From Paenibacillus sp. FSL H7-0357 (GTDB lineage: Bacteria > Bacillota > Bacilli > Paenibacillales > Paenibacillaceae), in the NCBI RefSeq assembly GCF_000758525.1, contig NZ_CP009241.1, forward strand, positions 3,720,001 through 3,784,000: 64,000 bases of DNA, written 5' to 3'. Below, one piece after another: positions 8,049 through 16,348 of the stretch (its first letter is position 1; the number at the start of each line of letters is the position of its first letter). The notes under the pieces were generated by a model, which saw nothing but the letters and a program-made list of their open reading frames with translations, did not search any database and was not told the DNA's origin. Both the position numbers and the translations under genes were made by a program.

Positions 8049-9143
8049 ATGAGCAGAAAAGATGGAATGATGTATGCACCTACTCATGAAGCTAGACCGG
8101 TTGTAAAACCGGGTGAATTTTTGATCGCTGCGATGGCGCTGGATCACGGTCATATCTATGGGATGTGCAATGGTCTGGTCGAAGCAGGAGCCCGGTTGAA
8201 ATGGGTCTTTGATCCCGATCCAGAGAAGGTAAAAACTTTTGTCAGCACTTATCCTGGTGTTCAAGCCGCACGCTCCGCCGAAGAAATTCTTGAGGATCCC
8301 GAGGTCCGGCTCATTGCAGCGGCCGCGGTTCCTTCCGAGAGAGGGGCGCTCGGACTCAAGGTGATGGCACACGGGAAGGATTATTTCACTGACAAAACGC
8401 CGTTTACGGCAATGGAACAGCTGGAAGCAGCGTGGACTCAAACTGCATTGACGCGGCAAAAGTACATGACTTATTTCAGCGAAAGATTGCATGTGGAGAG
8501 TGCGGTGTATGCCGGACAGCTGATTCGGCAGGGAGTGATCGGCCGTGTGCTTCAGATCATCGGAATGGGCCCTCACCGCTTGAGCGCACCAAGCCGTCCG
8601 GATTGGTTCTTCCAGCGGGACAAATATGGCGGAATCCTCTGCGACATCGGCAGTCACCAGATTGAACAATTCCTGTATTATGCGGATTGCCGCGATGCCA
8701 AGGTACTGCACAGCAAGGTTGCCAACTACAACAATTCTGCTTATCCTGAGCTGGAGGATTTCGGCGATGCAACACTTGTCGGCGACAACGGGGCGACGCA
8801 ATATTTCCGTGTCGACTGGTTCACACCGGACGGACTGGGCACCTGGGGTGACGGCCGAACGATCATTATGGGAACGGAAGGGTATATCGAGCTGCGCAAA
8901 TACAGCGATATTGCCCGCTCCAACACAACGGATCATGTCTATTGGGCAGACCGTCAAGGAGAGCATTATGAGCATGTTTCCGGCAAAATCGGCTTTCCGT
9001 TCTTTGGCGAGCTGATACTGGATTGCTTGCAACGGACAGAATTTGCTATGACCCAGCAGCATGTCTTCAAAGCGGCGGAGCTATGCCTGGAAGCTCAGGC
9101 CCAAGCGGTAAATCTTACGCCCGAGACACTCATAAAGGCCTGA
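8049..9143 (+). CDS. Gfo/Idh/MocA-family oxidoreductase (second paralogue)
   Basis: A 364-residue family member starting 15 bp after the isomerase gene. GGGAGG precedes ATG 8049; a TTG at 8043 overlaps the spacer. The N-terminal fold is less standard: IAAMALDHGHIYGMCNGLVEAGARLKWVFDPD replaces the textbook GxGxxG. The usual EKP is replaced by TDKTPFT (about residue 115). CDIGSHQIEQFLYY supplies the DxxxHxxD-like catalytic segment. The divergent nucleotide-binding loop and DKTP variant suggest a distinct substrate, or a different cofactor mode such as tightly bound NAD. Operon position supports action on the same compound. Confidence 0.85.
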   Translation: MSRKDGMMYAPTHEARPVVKPGEFLIAAMALDHGHIYGMCNGLVEAGARLKWVFDPDPEKVKTFVSTYPGVQAARSAEEILEDPEVRLIAAAAVPSERGALGLKVMAHGKDYFTDKTPFTAMEQLEAAWTQTALTRQKYMTYFSERLHVESAVYAGQLIRQGVIGRVLQIIGMGPHRLSAPSRPDWFFQRDKYGGILCDIGSHQIEQFLYYADCRDAKVLHSKVANYNNSAYPELEDFGDATLVGDNGATQYFRVDWFTPDGLGTWGDGRTIIMGTEGYIELRKYSDIARSNTTDHVYWADRQGEHYEHVSGKIGFPFFGELILDCLQRTEFAMTQQHVFKAAELCLEAQAQAVNLTPETLIKA

Positions 9144-9176
9144 TAGGAACGGAAATAAGATTGGAAGGTGCACAAG

Positions 9177-10211
9177 ATGACAATACTTGGAGCAGCCATA
9201 ATCGGCTGCGGAGCAATAGCTCCCTTGCATGCCAAGGCGATCGCGGCACAATCAGGGGGACAACTGCTGGCAGCTGTAGATATTGATGTGGCCAAAGCGG
9301 CAGCATTTGGAGAAGAATATGGCTGCGGCGCGCTAACAGATTATAAAGAGCTTTTGAACAGAGCTGATATTGATATCGTCCACCTCTGCACACCGCATGA
9401 TCTGCATGCGCAGATGGCGGTCGATCTGCTGGAGGCGGGCAAACATGTCTTAACAGAAAAACCGATGGCGGTTGACCTGCCTTCTGCCCAGCGCATGCTG
9501 AAAGCTGCGGAGCACAGCAAAGGCCAGCTCGGCATCGTATTTCAGAACCGCTACAATGAACCCTCTATCAAGATTAAGGAGACCATTGAATCCGGCGTGC
9601 TGGGGCCGCTTGTATGTATGAAGGGGGTTGTCACATGGTACAGGTCACCTGAGTACTACAAGGAGAGCAACTGGAGGGGGAAATGGACCTCAGAGGGCGG
9701 TGGGGTGCTGATCAACCAGACGATTCACACGCTAGATCTGCTGCAATGGTTCGGCGGTGAGATCTCATCAGTACAGGGAAGTGTAAGCACAGATGTCTTG
9801 GACGGAGTTATTGAAGTAGAGGATACGGCACATGCCTGCATCAACTTCAGGAATAAGGTCAGGGGACTTTTTTACGGCAGCAATGCCTACCTTGTTAACT
9901 CACCCGTAGAGCTGGAAATAGTGTTCGAACAAGGGACGCTGCTGCTGCGGAGGGATTGCCTGTATCTGTGGAAGGACGGCCGGGAAACGCTGCTCAGTGA
10001 GCCGGGGGTGTCAGGTATTCAAGGCAAGTCGTATTGGGGAACGGGGCATCAAAGACTGATTCATGACTTTTATGACCATGTCCGCGAAGGAAGACCATTC
10101 TGGATTGACGGCTCAGAAGGACTCAAAACACTGGAACTGATTGCAGGCATATACAGCTCCTCCGGGATTGAAAAAAAGACTTATCCTTGGCAGACCGCTC
10201 CCTCAAATTGA
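9177..10211 (+). CDS. Gfo/Idh/MocA-family oxidoreductase (third paralogue)
   Basis: A 344-residue dehydrogenase with a clear Rossmann motif GCGAIAPLHAKAI (about residues 9-21), LTEKPMAVDLP (EKP about 95) and INQTIHTLDLLQW in the catalytic region. The start at 9177 follows GGAAGG by 8 bp. It shares the W-x-G/T-E-G-G-G-V-L-x-N-Q signature with the first dehydrogenase of the operon (GEGGGVLLNQ there, SEGGGVLINQ here), so these two are closer to each other than to the middle paralogue. Last gene of the operon. No transporter or kinase is attached. Confidence 0.9.
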   Translation: MTILGAAIIGCGAIAPLHAKAIAAQSGGQLLAAVDIDVAKAAAFGEEYGCGALTDYKELLNRADIDIVHLCTPHDLHAQMAVDLLEAGKHVLTEKPMAVDLPSAQRMLKAAEHSKGQLGIVFQNRYNEPSIKIKETIESGVLGPLVCMKGVVTWYRSPEYYKESNWRGKWTSEGGGVLINQTIHTLDLLQWFGGEISSVQGSVSTDVLDGVIEVEDTAHACINFRNKVRGLFYGSNAYLVNSPVELEIVFEQGTLLLRRDCLYLWKDGRETLLSEPGVSGIQGKSYWGTGHQRLIHDFYDHVREGRPFWIDGSEGLKTLELIAGIYSSSGIEKKTYPWQTAPSN

Positions 10212-10240
10212 CTTTAAGCAGATTTAACCTTATCTTCTTA

Positions 10241-10258
10241 ACATACGTTATAGTATGT
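10241..10258. promoter_or_regulatory. Palindrome over the msrA promoter region
   Basis: ACATAC-N6-GTATGT is a perfect 6-bp inverted repeat 34 bp before msrA. The centre contains TATAGT, a plausible -10 hexamer, so a bound repressor would block the promoter. The binding protein is unknown. Confidence 0.4.
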
Positions 10259-10291
10259 AGAGATATATAGATAGGGAGAGGGATTACAGGT

Positions 10292-10804
10292 ATGGAACAG
10301 GCAATGTTTGCAGGAGGCTGCTTCTGGTGCATGGTTACACCCTTTGAAGAATTGCCGGGTATACACGGAATTGTATCAGGCTACGCCGGGGGTTCAGTGG
10401 AGAATCCAAGCTATGAACAGGTCAAGACAGGCACTACAGGACACTATGAGGTAGTGCAGATCAGCTTTGATCCGGCACTTTTCCCGTACGATAAGCTGCT
10501 TGAATTGTTCTGGCCGCAGATTGATCCGACTGATGACGGAGGACAATTCCAGGACCGGGGAACGCAGTACCGGACTGCGGTGTTTTATTATAATGAAGAG
10601 CAAAGACTGGCAGCTTTGGCTTCCAAAGAACAGGTAGCGGCCAGCGGGCGTTTCGAGGGACCTGTCGTTACGGAAATCCTGCCCGCACCGGTCTTTTACC
10701 CGGCAGAAGACTATCATCAGGATTATCACAAGAAGAACCCGAAGCATTATAAGGAAGACCGGGAACAGTCCGGCCGTGATACTTTTATCGCGAAGCACTG
10801 GTAA
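10292..10804 (+). CDS. msrA: Peptide-methionine (S)-S-oxide reductase MsrA
   Basis: A 170-residue enzyme that reduces S-sulfoxide methionine in proteins, regenerated by thioredoxin. The catalytic motif GGCFWC places the nucleophile Cys at residue 10 and a second Cys at 13. Conserved SGYAGG, YEVVQISFDP, DPTDDGGQFQDRGTQYRT and the C-terminal HQDYHKKNP are all present. Length is normal for MsrA without an MsrB fusion. GGGAGAGGG precedes the ATG. It is monocistronic, flanked by a palindromic promoter and a terminator. Confidence 0.97.
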   Translation: MEQAMFAGGCFWCMVTPFEELPGIHGIVSGYAGGSVENPSYEQVKTGTTGHYEVVQISFDPALFPYDKLLELFWPQIDPTDDGGQFQDRGTQYRTAVFYYNEEQRLAALASKEQVAASGRFEGPVVTEILPAPVFYPAEDYHQDYHKKNPKHYKEDREQSGRDTFIAKHW

Positions 10805-10829
10805 GTATAGAAGAAGCTTGATCAGGATC

Positions 10830-10866
10830 AGCTGGACGGAGCACTTTCCGTTCAGCTTTTTTTTTT
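10830..10866 (+). terminator. Intrinsic terminator of msrA
   Basis: An 11-bp stem, AGCTGGACGGA/TCCGTTCAGCT with one G-T pair, is followed by at least ten T residues. Confidence 0.9.
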
Positions 10867-10883
10867 CACTTTTAGGCTGCACC

Positions 10884-10921
10884 AATTCCAACTTAATACT
10901 CATTCTTAAATTGTTGGAATT
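10884..10921. promoter_or_regulatory. Inverted repeat upstream of the CWB2 lipoprotein
   Basis: AATTCCAAC (10884-10892) and GTTGGAATT (10913-10921) form perfect 9-bp arms 20 bp apart, about 75 bp before the lipoprotein start. This could be an operator for the two-component system downstream, or a weak hairpin. Confidence 0.35.
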
Positions 10922-10993
10922 CCACATTCTTTCTACACATTTGATGGGTAAACTTCTAAGTATCCGTGATAGCTATGAAATGGAGGGATACAC

Positions 10994-12184
10994 ATGAAGA
11001 AAATCATACAATTAAGCGCTGTGACATTGCTGCTTGGTACGGTGCTGACCGCCTGTCAATCGGATAAGGAATCAGCAGCTCCGCAAAGTGAACAGAATCC
11101 TTCTGCCGCGATTTCTATGCCCTGGATTGCGACCAAAAACACAACCCGGATCAACACCTCGGACCCGGTTCAGGCAGCGGTACTGGTGTCCCGGTCTTTA
11201 TGGACGGCAGAAACCAAAGCCAACCGTCCTGCAAGCGTAGTCCTAACCAATGCGGATAACTGGCAAATTGCTGCAGTGAGTACTGACTTAATCCACCATC
11301 CGAGTAACGGGCCGGTCTTGTTCTTGAGCAAAGATGGCGTTCCGGAGGTTACGTTGGAAGAGCTTAAACGGCTGAATCCGCTGGGTGCCGAGAGCAATGC
11401 GGGCATCCAGGTCGTTCTGGTCGGACCCGTCGCGGACGGTGTGGAAGAGCAGCTTAAGGCACTGGATTTAAAGGTGGACAAGATAGAAGGTGAAGATCCT
11501 GCTGCTGTAGCTCAGGCGATTGACGCTTATTATGCCAAAGTATCCGGCGAGCTGCCGCAGAGTGTAATTATCGGCTCAATGGACAGCCCCGAATATACGC
11601 TGCCTGCAGTCAACTGGATTGCGCATATGCCTGAGCCTTTGTTATACGTAGCGAAGGATGATATCCCGGCCTCCACGGCAGAGGCGCTCAAAAAGCGCGG
11701 AGGCGATGCTGCCATTTACCTTCTAGGCCCAGCTTCTGTTGTCTCGGCAAAAGTCGAGGAGCAACTGGGAGCATATGGTACGGTAACTCGCATCTCCGGT
11801 GATGATCCTTATGCGAATGCGATTGCTTTTGCCAAATTCAAGGATGAGGTTAGCGGCTTCGGCTGGGGTATCACGACTCCGGGCCATAACCTATCCTTAT
11901 TGACGAAGGATTCCACCATGCTGGCCATCGCCGCTGCGCCATTCTCCCATTTGGGAAAACATGCACCGTTAATCTTTACGGAACAAGACGGACTACCGGA
12001 TTCGGTCATGAATTATATGATGGAGCTTCAGCCCAAGTTCAAGGATTCACCGGCAGAAGGTCCCTATAACCATGCCTGGCTAACCGGCGATACCGGCACA
12101 ATAACCAGCAGTGCACAGAGCGAAATAGATGACATGCTCGAAATCACCTCCGCCTCTGGAGACAATCCCCATTCGGGGCACTAA
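10994..12184 (+). CDS. Cell-wall-binding repeat 2 (CWB2-like) lipoprotein
   Basis: A 396-residue lipoprotein: signal peptide MKKIIQLSAVTLLLGTVLTAC with lipobox LTAC, so the mature N-terminus is Cys21. The rest contains about three degenerate repeats in which VLTNADNW, VILVGP-like and YLLGP motifs alternate with S-x-D-x-Y-x-x-A (ISGDDPYANAI). This is the pattern of the CWB2 repeat that anchors clostridial and bacillar surface proteins to wall polymers. Here the repeats make up the whole protein, with no appended enzyme. GGAGGG precedes the ATG. A two-component system lies 210 bp downstream. Function is unknown beyond probable surface location. Confidence 0.8.
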   Translation: MKKIIQLSAVTLLLGTVLTACQSDKESAAPQSEQNPSAAISMPWIATKNTTRINTSDPVQAAVLVSRSLWTAETKANRPASVVLTNADNWQIAAVSTDLIHHPSNGPVLFLSKDGVPEVTLEELKRLNPLGAESNAGIQVVLVGPVADGVEEQLKALDLKVDKIEGEDPAAVAQAIDAYYAKVSGELPQSVIIGSMDSPEYTLPAVNWIAHMPEPLLYVAKDDIPASTAEALKKRGGDAAIYLLGPASVVSAKVEEQLGAYGTVTRISGDDPYANAIAFAKFKDEVSGFGWGITTPGHNLSLLTKDSTMLAIAAAPFSHLGKHAPLIFTEQDGLPDSVMNYMMELQPKFKDSPAEGPYNHAWLTGDTGTITSSAQSEIDDMLEITSASGDNPHSGH

Positions 12185-12265
12185 AGCAAGCTGGCTGGCT
12201 GCGGACATCCGTGGTCGGCTTGTTCTTTGTTTTTAGGTATAATTGAAAAAAGAATAAAGAAACTG

Positions 12266-12372
12266 TATAGATTGAACTTGAGAATTACAATTAGGGAAAA
12301 GTGGCGGAAGTCCAAACATTCTCTGTAGTCACGGTCGATCCCAAAATAGAAGAATTATAAGTTCAATATATA
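12266..12372. repeat. Dispersed intergenic repeat, copy 1, with terminal inverted repeats
   Basis: A 107-bp element bounded by 14-bp inverted ends (TATAGATTGAACTT and AAGTTCAATATATA, 13 of 14 complementary). It contains the 17-bp word CGGAAGTCCAAACATTC (12305-12321), which recurs in the intergenic region at 39575-39591 within a similarly arranged element. It lies between the CWB2 lipoprotein and the response regulator. Confidence 0.65.
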
Positions 12373-12396
12373 TAGGCCACGAAAAGGGTGAACAGC

Positions 12397-13104
12397 TTGT
12401 CCAAAGCACAGGTTCTCATCGTTGACGATGAATGGAACATGCGGAATTTGCTGCGCATTTATTTGCTGCAGGAGGGTTTTGCTATTAAGGAAGCCTCCAC
12501 CGGGCGCGAAGCCCTGTCCATGATAGAGAAACATAACTTCGACCTGATCCTGCTGGATGTAATGATGCCTGATATGGATGGCTGGCAGGTCTGCCAGGCG
12601 GTAAGGGAGAGCAGTCAGACGCCCGTTCTGATGCTTACCGCACGGTCGGAAACGAAAGATAAAGTACATGGGCTGGGCATCGGTGCGGATGATTATTTAA
12701 CCAAACCGTTTGAACCGGAAGAATTGCTTGCGCGAATCCATTCCCTCTTGCGGCGTTCGAATATGTTCCGGGTTTCCGCGTCACAGGAGCAGGTGCTGGA
12801 GTACCCGGAGTTAAGGATTTATCCGCAGGCACGAGAGGTACAGGTTCAAGGTGAGAGGATCCTCTTTACACAGAAGGAATTTGATCTGCTGCATTTGCTG
12901 GCGCGCAGCGGGCAGCGCGTGTTTACGCGGGAAGAATTGGTAGAACAGCTCTGGGGCAATGACTACGGCGGTGAGACGCGGGTTATTGATACGCATGTTA
13001 AGAATATCCGCGAGAAGCTGCTGAAGGCAGGTCTTTCTTATGTACCGGTGCAAACCGTGTGGGGGCTCGGCTATAAATTCCAGATTCCCGGTAATGTCGA
13101 ATGA
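12397..13104 (+). CDS. OmpR/PhoB-type response regulator
   Basis: A 235-residue two-domain regulator. The receiver domain (about residues 1-115) has the acidic pair in LIVDDE, phospho-acceptor Asp in LLDVMMPD and the switch Lys in TKPFEP. The C-terminal winged helix (about 135-230) is of the OmpR class (LFTQKEFDLLHLLA, RVIDTHVKNIREKL). The start is uncertain: AAGGG directly abuts a GTG at 12388, so TTG 12397 with a 9-bp spacer is preferred. It overlaps the kinase gene by 4 bp (ATGA). Confidence 0.93.
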   Translation: MSKAQVLIVDDEWNMRNLLRIYLLQEGFAIKEASTGREALSMIEKHNFDLILLDVMMPDMDGWQVCQAVRESSQTPVLMLTARSETKDKVHGLGIGADDYLTKPFEPEELLARIHSLLRRSNMFRVSASQEQVLEYPELRIYPQAREVQVQGERILFTQKEFDLLHLLARSGQRVFTREELVEQLWGNDYGGETRVIDTHVKNIREKLLKAGLSYVPVQTVWGLGYKFQIPGNVE

Positions 13105-14483
13105 AAAACAACATCATCGGCTTTAAGCTGGGTGTCGTGATTATGTCGGTGTTTCTGATTGTTCTGCTCTCACTCGGGATAGTGATAGACCGGATGTTTA
13201 CAAGCTTTTATTACCAGGAAATGCAGACGGAAGCTGAGGAACTGGCCTCCCATTTCACAGCAATGGCCGAATCCAAAGATACCACGAACGGTCAAATGAT
13301 GATGTCCTTTGCGGAGTTTTCCAATGTCAGCATCTTTAACATCTCCTTGGATGGAAAAGTGTTGCTGCACTCCGGTGTTCATGATTCTACAGATCGCTCC
13401 TTTATCCGGGCTCAGGATATGCAAGCTATTTTCACCGGACAAAGGGTGAGCTTCTTGTACAAAGACCCGTCCGGCTACCGTTATTTTGTTACGGGACAAC
13501 CCATCTCAAGCGGTGACATTATTACCTCGGCACTTTATGTGATGTCTTCCACGGAGAATATGGAACATTCCCTGTCTACGGTGAGAGATATACTGCTGCT
13601 GTCTGGTCTGGGCGCCTTTTTGCTTGCTTTGGGCATCACTTGGTTCATCGCCCGCATATTATCGCGTCCGCTTGTCCAAATGCAGAAGGCTACGCGCAAG
13701 ATTGCGGCTGGTGAACTGGAAACGCGGCTCACGATCAGCGGCAACGATGAGATTGGCTTTCTTGCTGGTGCCATCAACGATTTGGCTATGAATCTGCAGC
13801 ACTACAGGGATACACGCCAGGAGTTTCTCGCTAATATTTCCCATGAGCTGCGGACGCCGATCACCTATCTCCAGGGGTATGCCAAGGTGGTTAAGGGAGG
13901 GCTGTATGAGACGGAAGAAGAAAAAATACTCTACTTGGACATCATCGACCAAGAGGCGCACCGGATTCAACATCTGGTAGACGATTTGTTCGAATTGGCC
14001 AAAATGGAGGAGGGGAAAATACCGCTGAATCTGGAAGAGGTCGATTTGGCGCTGCTCGTCGATCAGGCGGTCCGCAAAGTCGAATTGACTGCTAAAGAAA
14101 AAGGGTTGCAGCTAAATTCCAGCTGTACCGGTGAACCGATTGGTTTGCAAGGGGATGGCAAACGGATGGAGCAAATCGTAATGAATCTGCTGGAAAACGC
14201 TATTCGTTATACCGATGCAGGAGAGGTTAGCGTCCAGCTGGATTTTCGCGTAGACTCAGTTGCATTTATCGTCGAGGACACAGGGATTGGCATTCCTGAG
14301 GAGGAGCTTCCGTATATCTTTGACCGGTTCTACAGAGTAGAGAAATCACGTTCACGGCAGTACGGAGGCACCGGTCTGGGGTTGTCCATTGTGAACAAAT
14401 TGGTAGAATTGCTCGGGGGCGAGATTGAGATTACTAGCAGGGCCGGAGCCGGAACACGGTGTAGGGTTGTTTTTTATAAATAG
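13101..14483 (+). CDS. Membrane sensor histidine kinase
   Basis: A 460-residue partner of the preceding regulator. It has two transmembrane segments (about residues 8-30 and 165-185) flanking a roughly 130-residue extracytoplasmic sensor, then HAMP, HisKA with His in NISHELRTPITYLQGY, and HATPase with N-box NLLENAIRY, G1 DTGIGIPEEE, F-box YIFDRFYRVEKSRSR and G2 GGTGLGLSIV. This is the common PhoR/ResE/WalK layout. The signal is unknown; nearby genes suggest envelope sensing, but that is inference. Confidence 0.95.
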   Translation: MKNNIIGFKLGVVIMSVFLIVLLSLGIVIDRMFTSFYYQEMQTEAEELASHFTAMAESKDTTNGQMMMSFAEFSNVSIFNISLDGKVLLHSGVHDSTDRSFIRAQDMQAIFTGQRVSFLYKDPSGYRYFVTGQPISSGDIITSALYVMSSTENMEHSLSTVRDILLLSGLGAFLLALGITWFIARILSRPLVQMQKATRKIAAGELETRLTISGNDEIGFLAGAINDLAMNLQHYRDTRQEFLANISHELRTPITYLQGYAKVVKGGLYETEEEKILYLDIIDQEAHRIQHLVDDLFELAKMEEGKIPLNLEEVDLALLVDQAVRKVELTAKEKGLQLNSSCTGEPIGLQGDGKRMEQIVMNLLENAIRYTDAGEVSVQLDFRVDSVAFIVEDTGIGIPEEELPYIFDRFYRVEKSRSRQYGGTGLGLSIVNKLVELLGGEIEITSRAGAGTRCRVVFYK

Positions 14484-14519
14484 CCGGATTTCATGGCCGT
14501 CTCATTATATGGTCACGGA

Positions 14520-14554
14520 CCCGAACCCGGTCCATAAACAAGACCGGGTCCGGG
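14520..14554. terminator. Hairpin between convergent genes
   Basis: CCCGAACCCGGTC and GACCGGGTCCGGG form a 13-bp stem with one mismatch and a 9-nt loop, between the stop of the kinase and the stop of the opposing hydrolase. No long T tract follows on either strand, so termination strength is uncertain. Confidence 0.6.
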
Positions 14555-14573
14555 CTAGTGAGCATAATATGAA

Positions 14574-15611
14574 TTATTGAGGGGATGGTGACTGTAGTTG
14601 TGTCAGCAAGCTGCGGATCGTCTGAATGACGAGATCAGGTTCGTCGTGAATAATCATATGTCCGCTATGGGTTGCGACAGTCTGCTTGCTGTCTGTGGAA
14701 AGGTCCAACATTTTGCGCTGCCCCTTTTGCCAAATATCTTCCAGCTTTTTACCGGCAGCTTCGGAGAAGCCAAAGCCTGCATAATCCTGAGGAATTCCTC
14801 GTGACAGGATTCTTACCGGAAGAGAACCAAGGTTCTGACCCCGAATAGCGTCCTCTGTGGTATGTGCCAGATTTCCTTCTTGTTCTTTAGCTTTGAAGAA
14901 ACTAGGCTTTGAAATGACATTTATGAACTGCCCTCTATCTTCTTTCGCAACCAGGCCATCCAGCAGCACATCCTGGAATATACGCATAGCGCCTGATAAT
15001 TTCAACACTTGCAAGACTGTTGCGGGGGGATTGCCCGCAAATTTTTCCGCAGTCAGAATAGGTTTGGTCTCACGCTCGTCATCTTCCGGTCTGGCATCAA
15101 TCAGTACCATACCAGCAACCTCATCCCGGTAAGTATCAGCGAATAACCGGGCATACATCCCACCCAAAGAATGCCCAACTAGCAGGTAAGGGCCATCGAT
15201 TCCCTCCCGTTCTAATGCCGTATGCAGCTCACGAACGATATTTTCTCCCGTGCGTGCTGTAGGCGCTTTTTCACTCCAAGCATATCCGGCTCGGTCGTAG
15301 CTCACAACAGTTGCGAATTCGGACAGCTTCTCAGGAATATCCCTCCAGGACAAACTGGTTTCACCGCTTCCCGATTCAAGAATAATGGTTGGGGAGCCCT
15401 GCCCCAATTTGTTAATGTGCAGCTTGTATCCGCCTGCATCAACCAGCTTGCCGGGAGGCTGGTATTTCTGTTCTGCATTTCTGGATGCCAGCCATTCATA
15501 AGCAAATCCGGACCCGAGCAGTAAAATTATGAAGGTGAGCAGGGAGAGAGTTACTCTTTTCCAGATCTTTTTTTTGGATCGTTTCTTCGGCTGTTGTGGT
15601 TGAATAGTCAT
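14574..15611 (-). CDS. Membrane-anchored alpha/beta hydrolase
   Basis: A 345-residue hydrolase. A basic N-terminus (QPKKRSKKKIWKR) is followed by one transmembrane helix (about residues 17-38), then an alpha/beta hydrolase fold. The nucleophile Ser sits in VGHSLGGMYA (about residue 133), an oxyanion region lies in ILESGSGETSLSW, a probable acid in DARPEDDER and a catalytic His near the C-terminus (ATHSGHMIIHDEP). The start at 15611 follows GAGGAG. It is divergent from a TetR regulator, a common pairing for substrate-induced hydrolases. The physiological ester is unknown. Confidence 0.88.
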   Translation of the reverse strand: MTIQPQQPKKRSKKKIWKRVTLSLLTFIILLLGSGFAYEWLASRNAEQKYQPPGKLVDAGGYKLHINKLGQGSPTIILESGSGETSLSWRDIPEKLSEFATVVSYDRAGYAWSEKAPTARTGENIVRELHTALEREGIDGPYLLVGHSLGGMYARLFADTYRDEVAGMVLIDARPEDDERETKPILTAEKFAGNPPATVLQVLKLSGAMRIFQDVLLDGLVAKEDRGQFINVISKPSFFKAKEQEGNLAHTTEDAIRGQNLGSLPVRILSRGIPQDYAGFGFSEAAGKKLEDIWQKGQRKMLDLSTDSKQTVATHSGHMIIHDEPDLVIQTIRSLLTQLQSPSPQ

Positions 15612-15641
15612 AAAATAATGCTCCTCTTTCGATGTTTTATT

Positions 15642-15706
15642 TAATACAAACGTATTATATAAAACATTATAGCACATTGTATTATAAAAAGATAAGCAGG
15701 TATAAT
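15642..15706. promoter_or_regulatory. Divergent operator/promoter region for TetR and hydrolase
   Basis: TAATACAA (15642-15649) and TTGTATTA (15677-15684) are perfect inverted 8-bp arms between the divergent genes. TTGTAT (15677-15682), an 18-bp spacer and TATAAT (15701-15706) form a good sigma-A promoter overlapping the right arm. This promoter would start transcription close to the TetR ATG at 15713, giving a nearly leaderless mRNA. Confidence 0.5.
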
Positions 15707-15712
15707 AGAGAT

Positions 15713-16309
15713 ATGCCAAAAAAAGTTGATCATGAGAAACAAAGAAAACGGCTTGCCGACGCCGCTCTGAGAATTATACATAACTCGGGTCTTGAACAAG
15801 CCACTGTCCGTAATATCGCAAAGGAATCCAGTTTATCGGTAGGATCGATGCGTCATTATTTCTCTACGCAGGCAGAATTGTTCGCATTTTGCATGAATCT
15901 TTTTCTTGCGAGAATTGAACAGCGGGTGGAGGGATTCCAGCCGGAGGGCAACCTGCTGCAGGATATGAAACGTCTGCTGCTGCAACTGATTCCGCTGGAT
16001 GAAGAGAGAATTATAGAAAGCGAGGTTTGGTTTTCTTTTAATGCAAAGGTGTTGATCTACCCGGAGTTATCGAAACTGAACGACCGGATGCAGGAAGAGG
16101 TGTACAAGGTTTCGATGTTTGTTATTACAACATTAGTGGAACAGAAGGCGGCGAAGCCGGAGCTCGATGTTGATCTGGAAGCGGAGAAATTGTATGCGCT
16201 GATTGACGGGTTGGCCATGCATCAGCTGATGCAGCCCGGGAGGTTGTCCGATGAGCGCCTTGAGCAAATGCTTGAGCAGCATTTACTTATACTGTGTGAT
16301 CTTAAATAG
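15713..16309 (+). CDS. TetR-family transcriptional regulator
   Basis: A 198-residue repressor with an N-terminal helix-turn-helix (about residues 8-55: ATVRNIAKESSLSVGSMRHYF) and a C-terminal ligand-binding domain resembling the BetI/TetR_C6 group (LLQLIPLDEERIIESEVWFSF). The chosen ATG at 15713 matches the family N-terminus. No strong Shine-Dalgarno is visible, and a TATAAT box lies only 7 bp upstream. Divergent orientation and the shared inverted repeat point to control of the hydrolase gene and of itself. Confidence 0.92.
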   Translation: MPKKVDHEKQRKRLADAALRIIHNSGLEQATVRNIAKESSLSVGSMRHYFSTQAELFAFCMNLFLARIEQRVEGFQPEGNLLQDMKRLLLQLIPLDEERIIESEVWFSFNAKVLIYPELSKLNDRMQEEVYKVSMFVITTLVEQKAAKPELDVDLEAEKLYALIDGLAMHQLMQPGRLSDERLEQMLEQHLLILCDLK

Positions 16310-16336
16310 GGGCCAATCCAAAATCGGAGAGGCCCC
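16309..16336. terminator. Weak hairpin between convergent genes
   Basis: GGGGCC/GGCCCC, a 6-bp stem with a 16-nt loop, starts within the TetR stop codon and sits between the convergent TetR and membrane protein genes. There is no clear T tract, so it is only a tentative terminator. Confidence 0.35.
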
Positions 16337-16348
16337 TTCGAAGATTGA

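Noticed and set aside
7335..9062. A 575-codon open frame on the minus strand across the isomerase and second dehydrogenase genes
   Set aside because: It is fully antisense to two well-conserved enzymes, has no domain signature, and arises from codon bias on the opposite strand.
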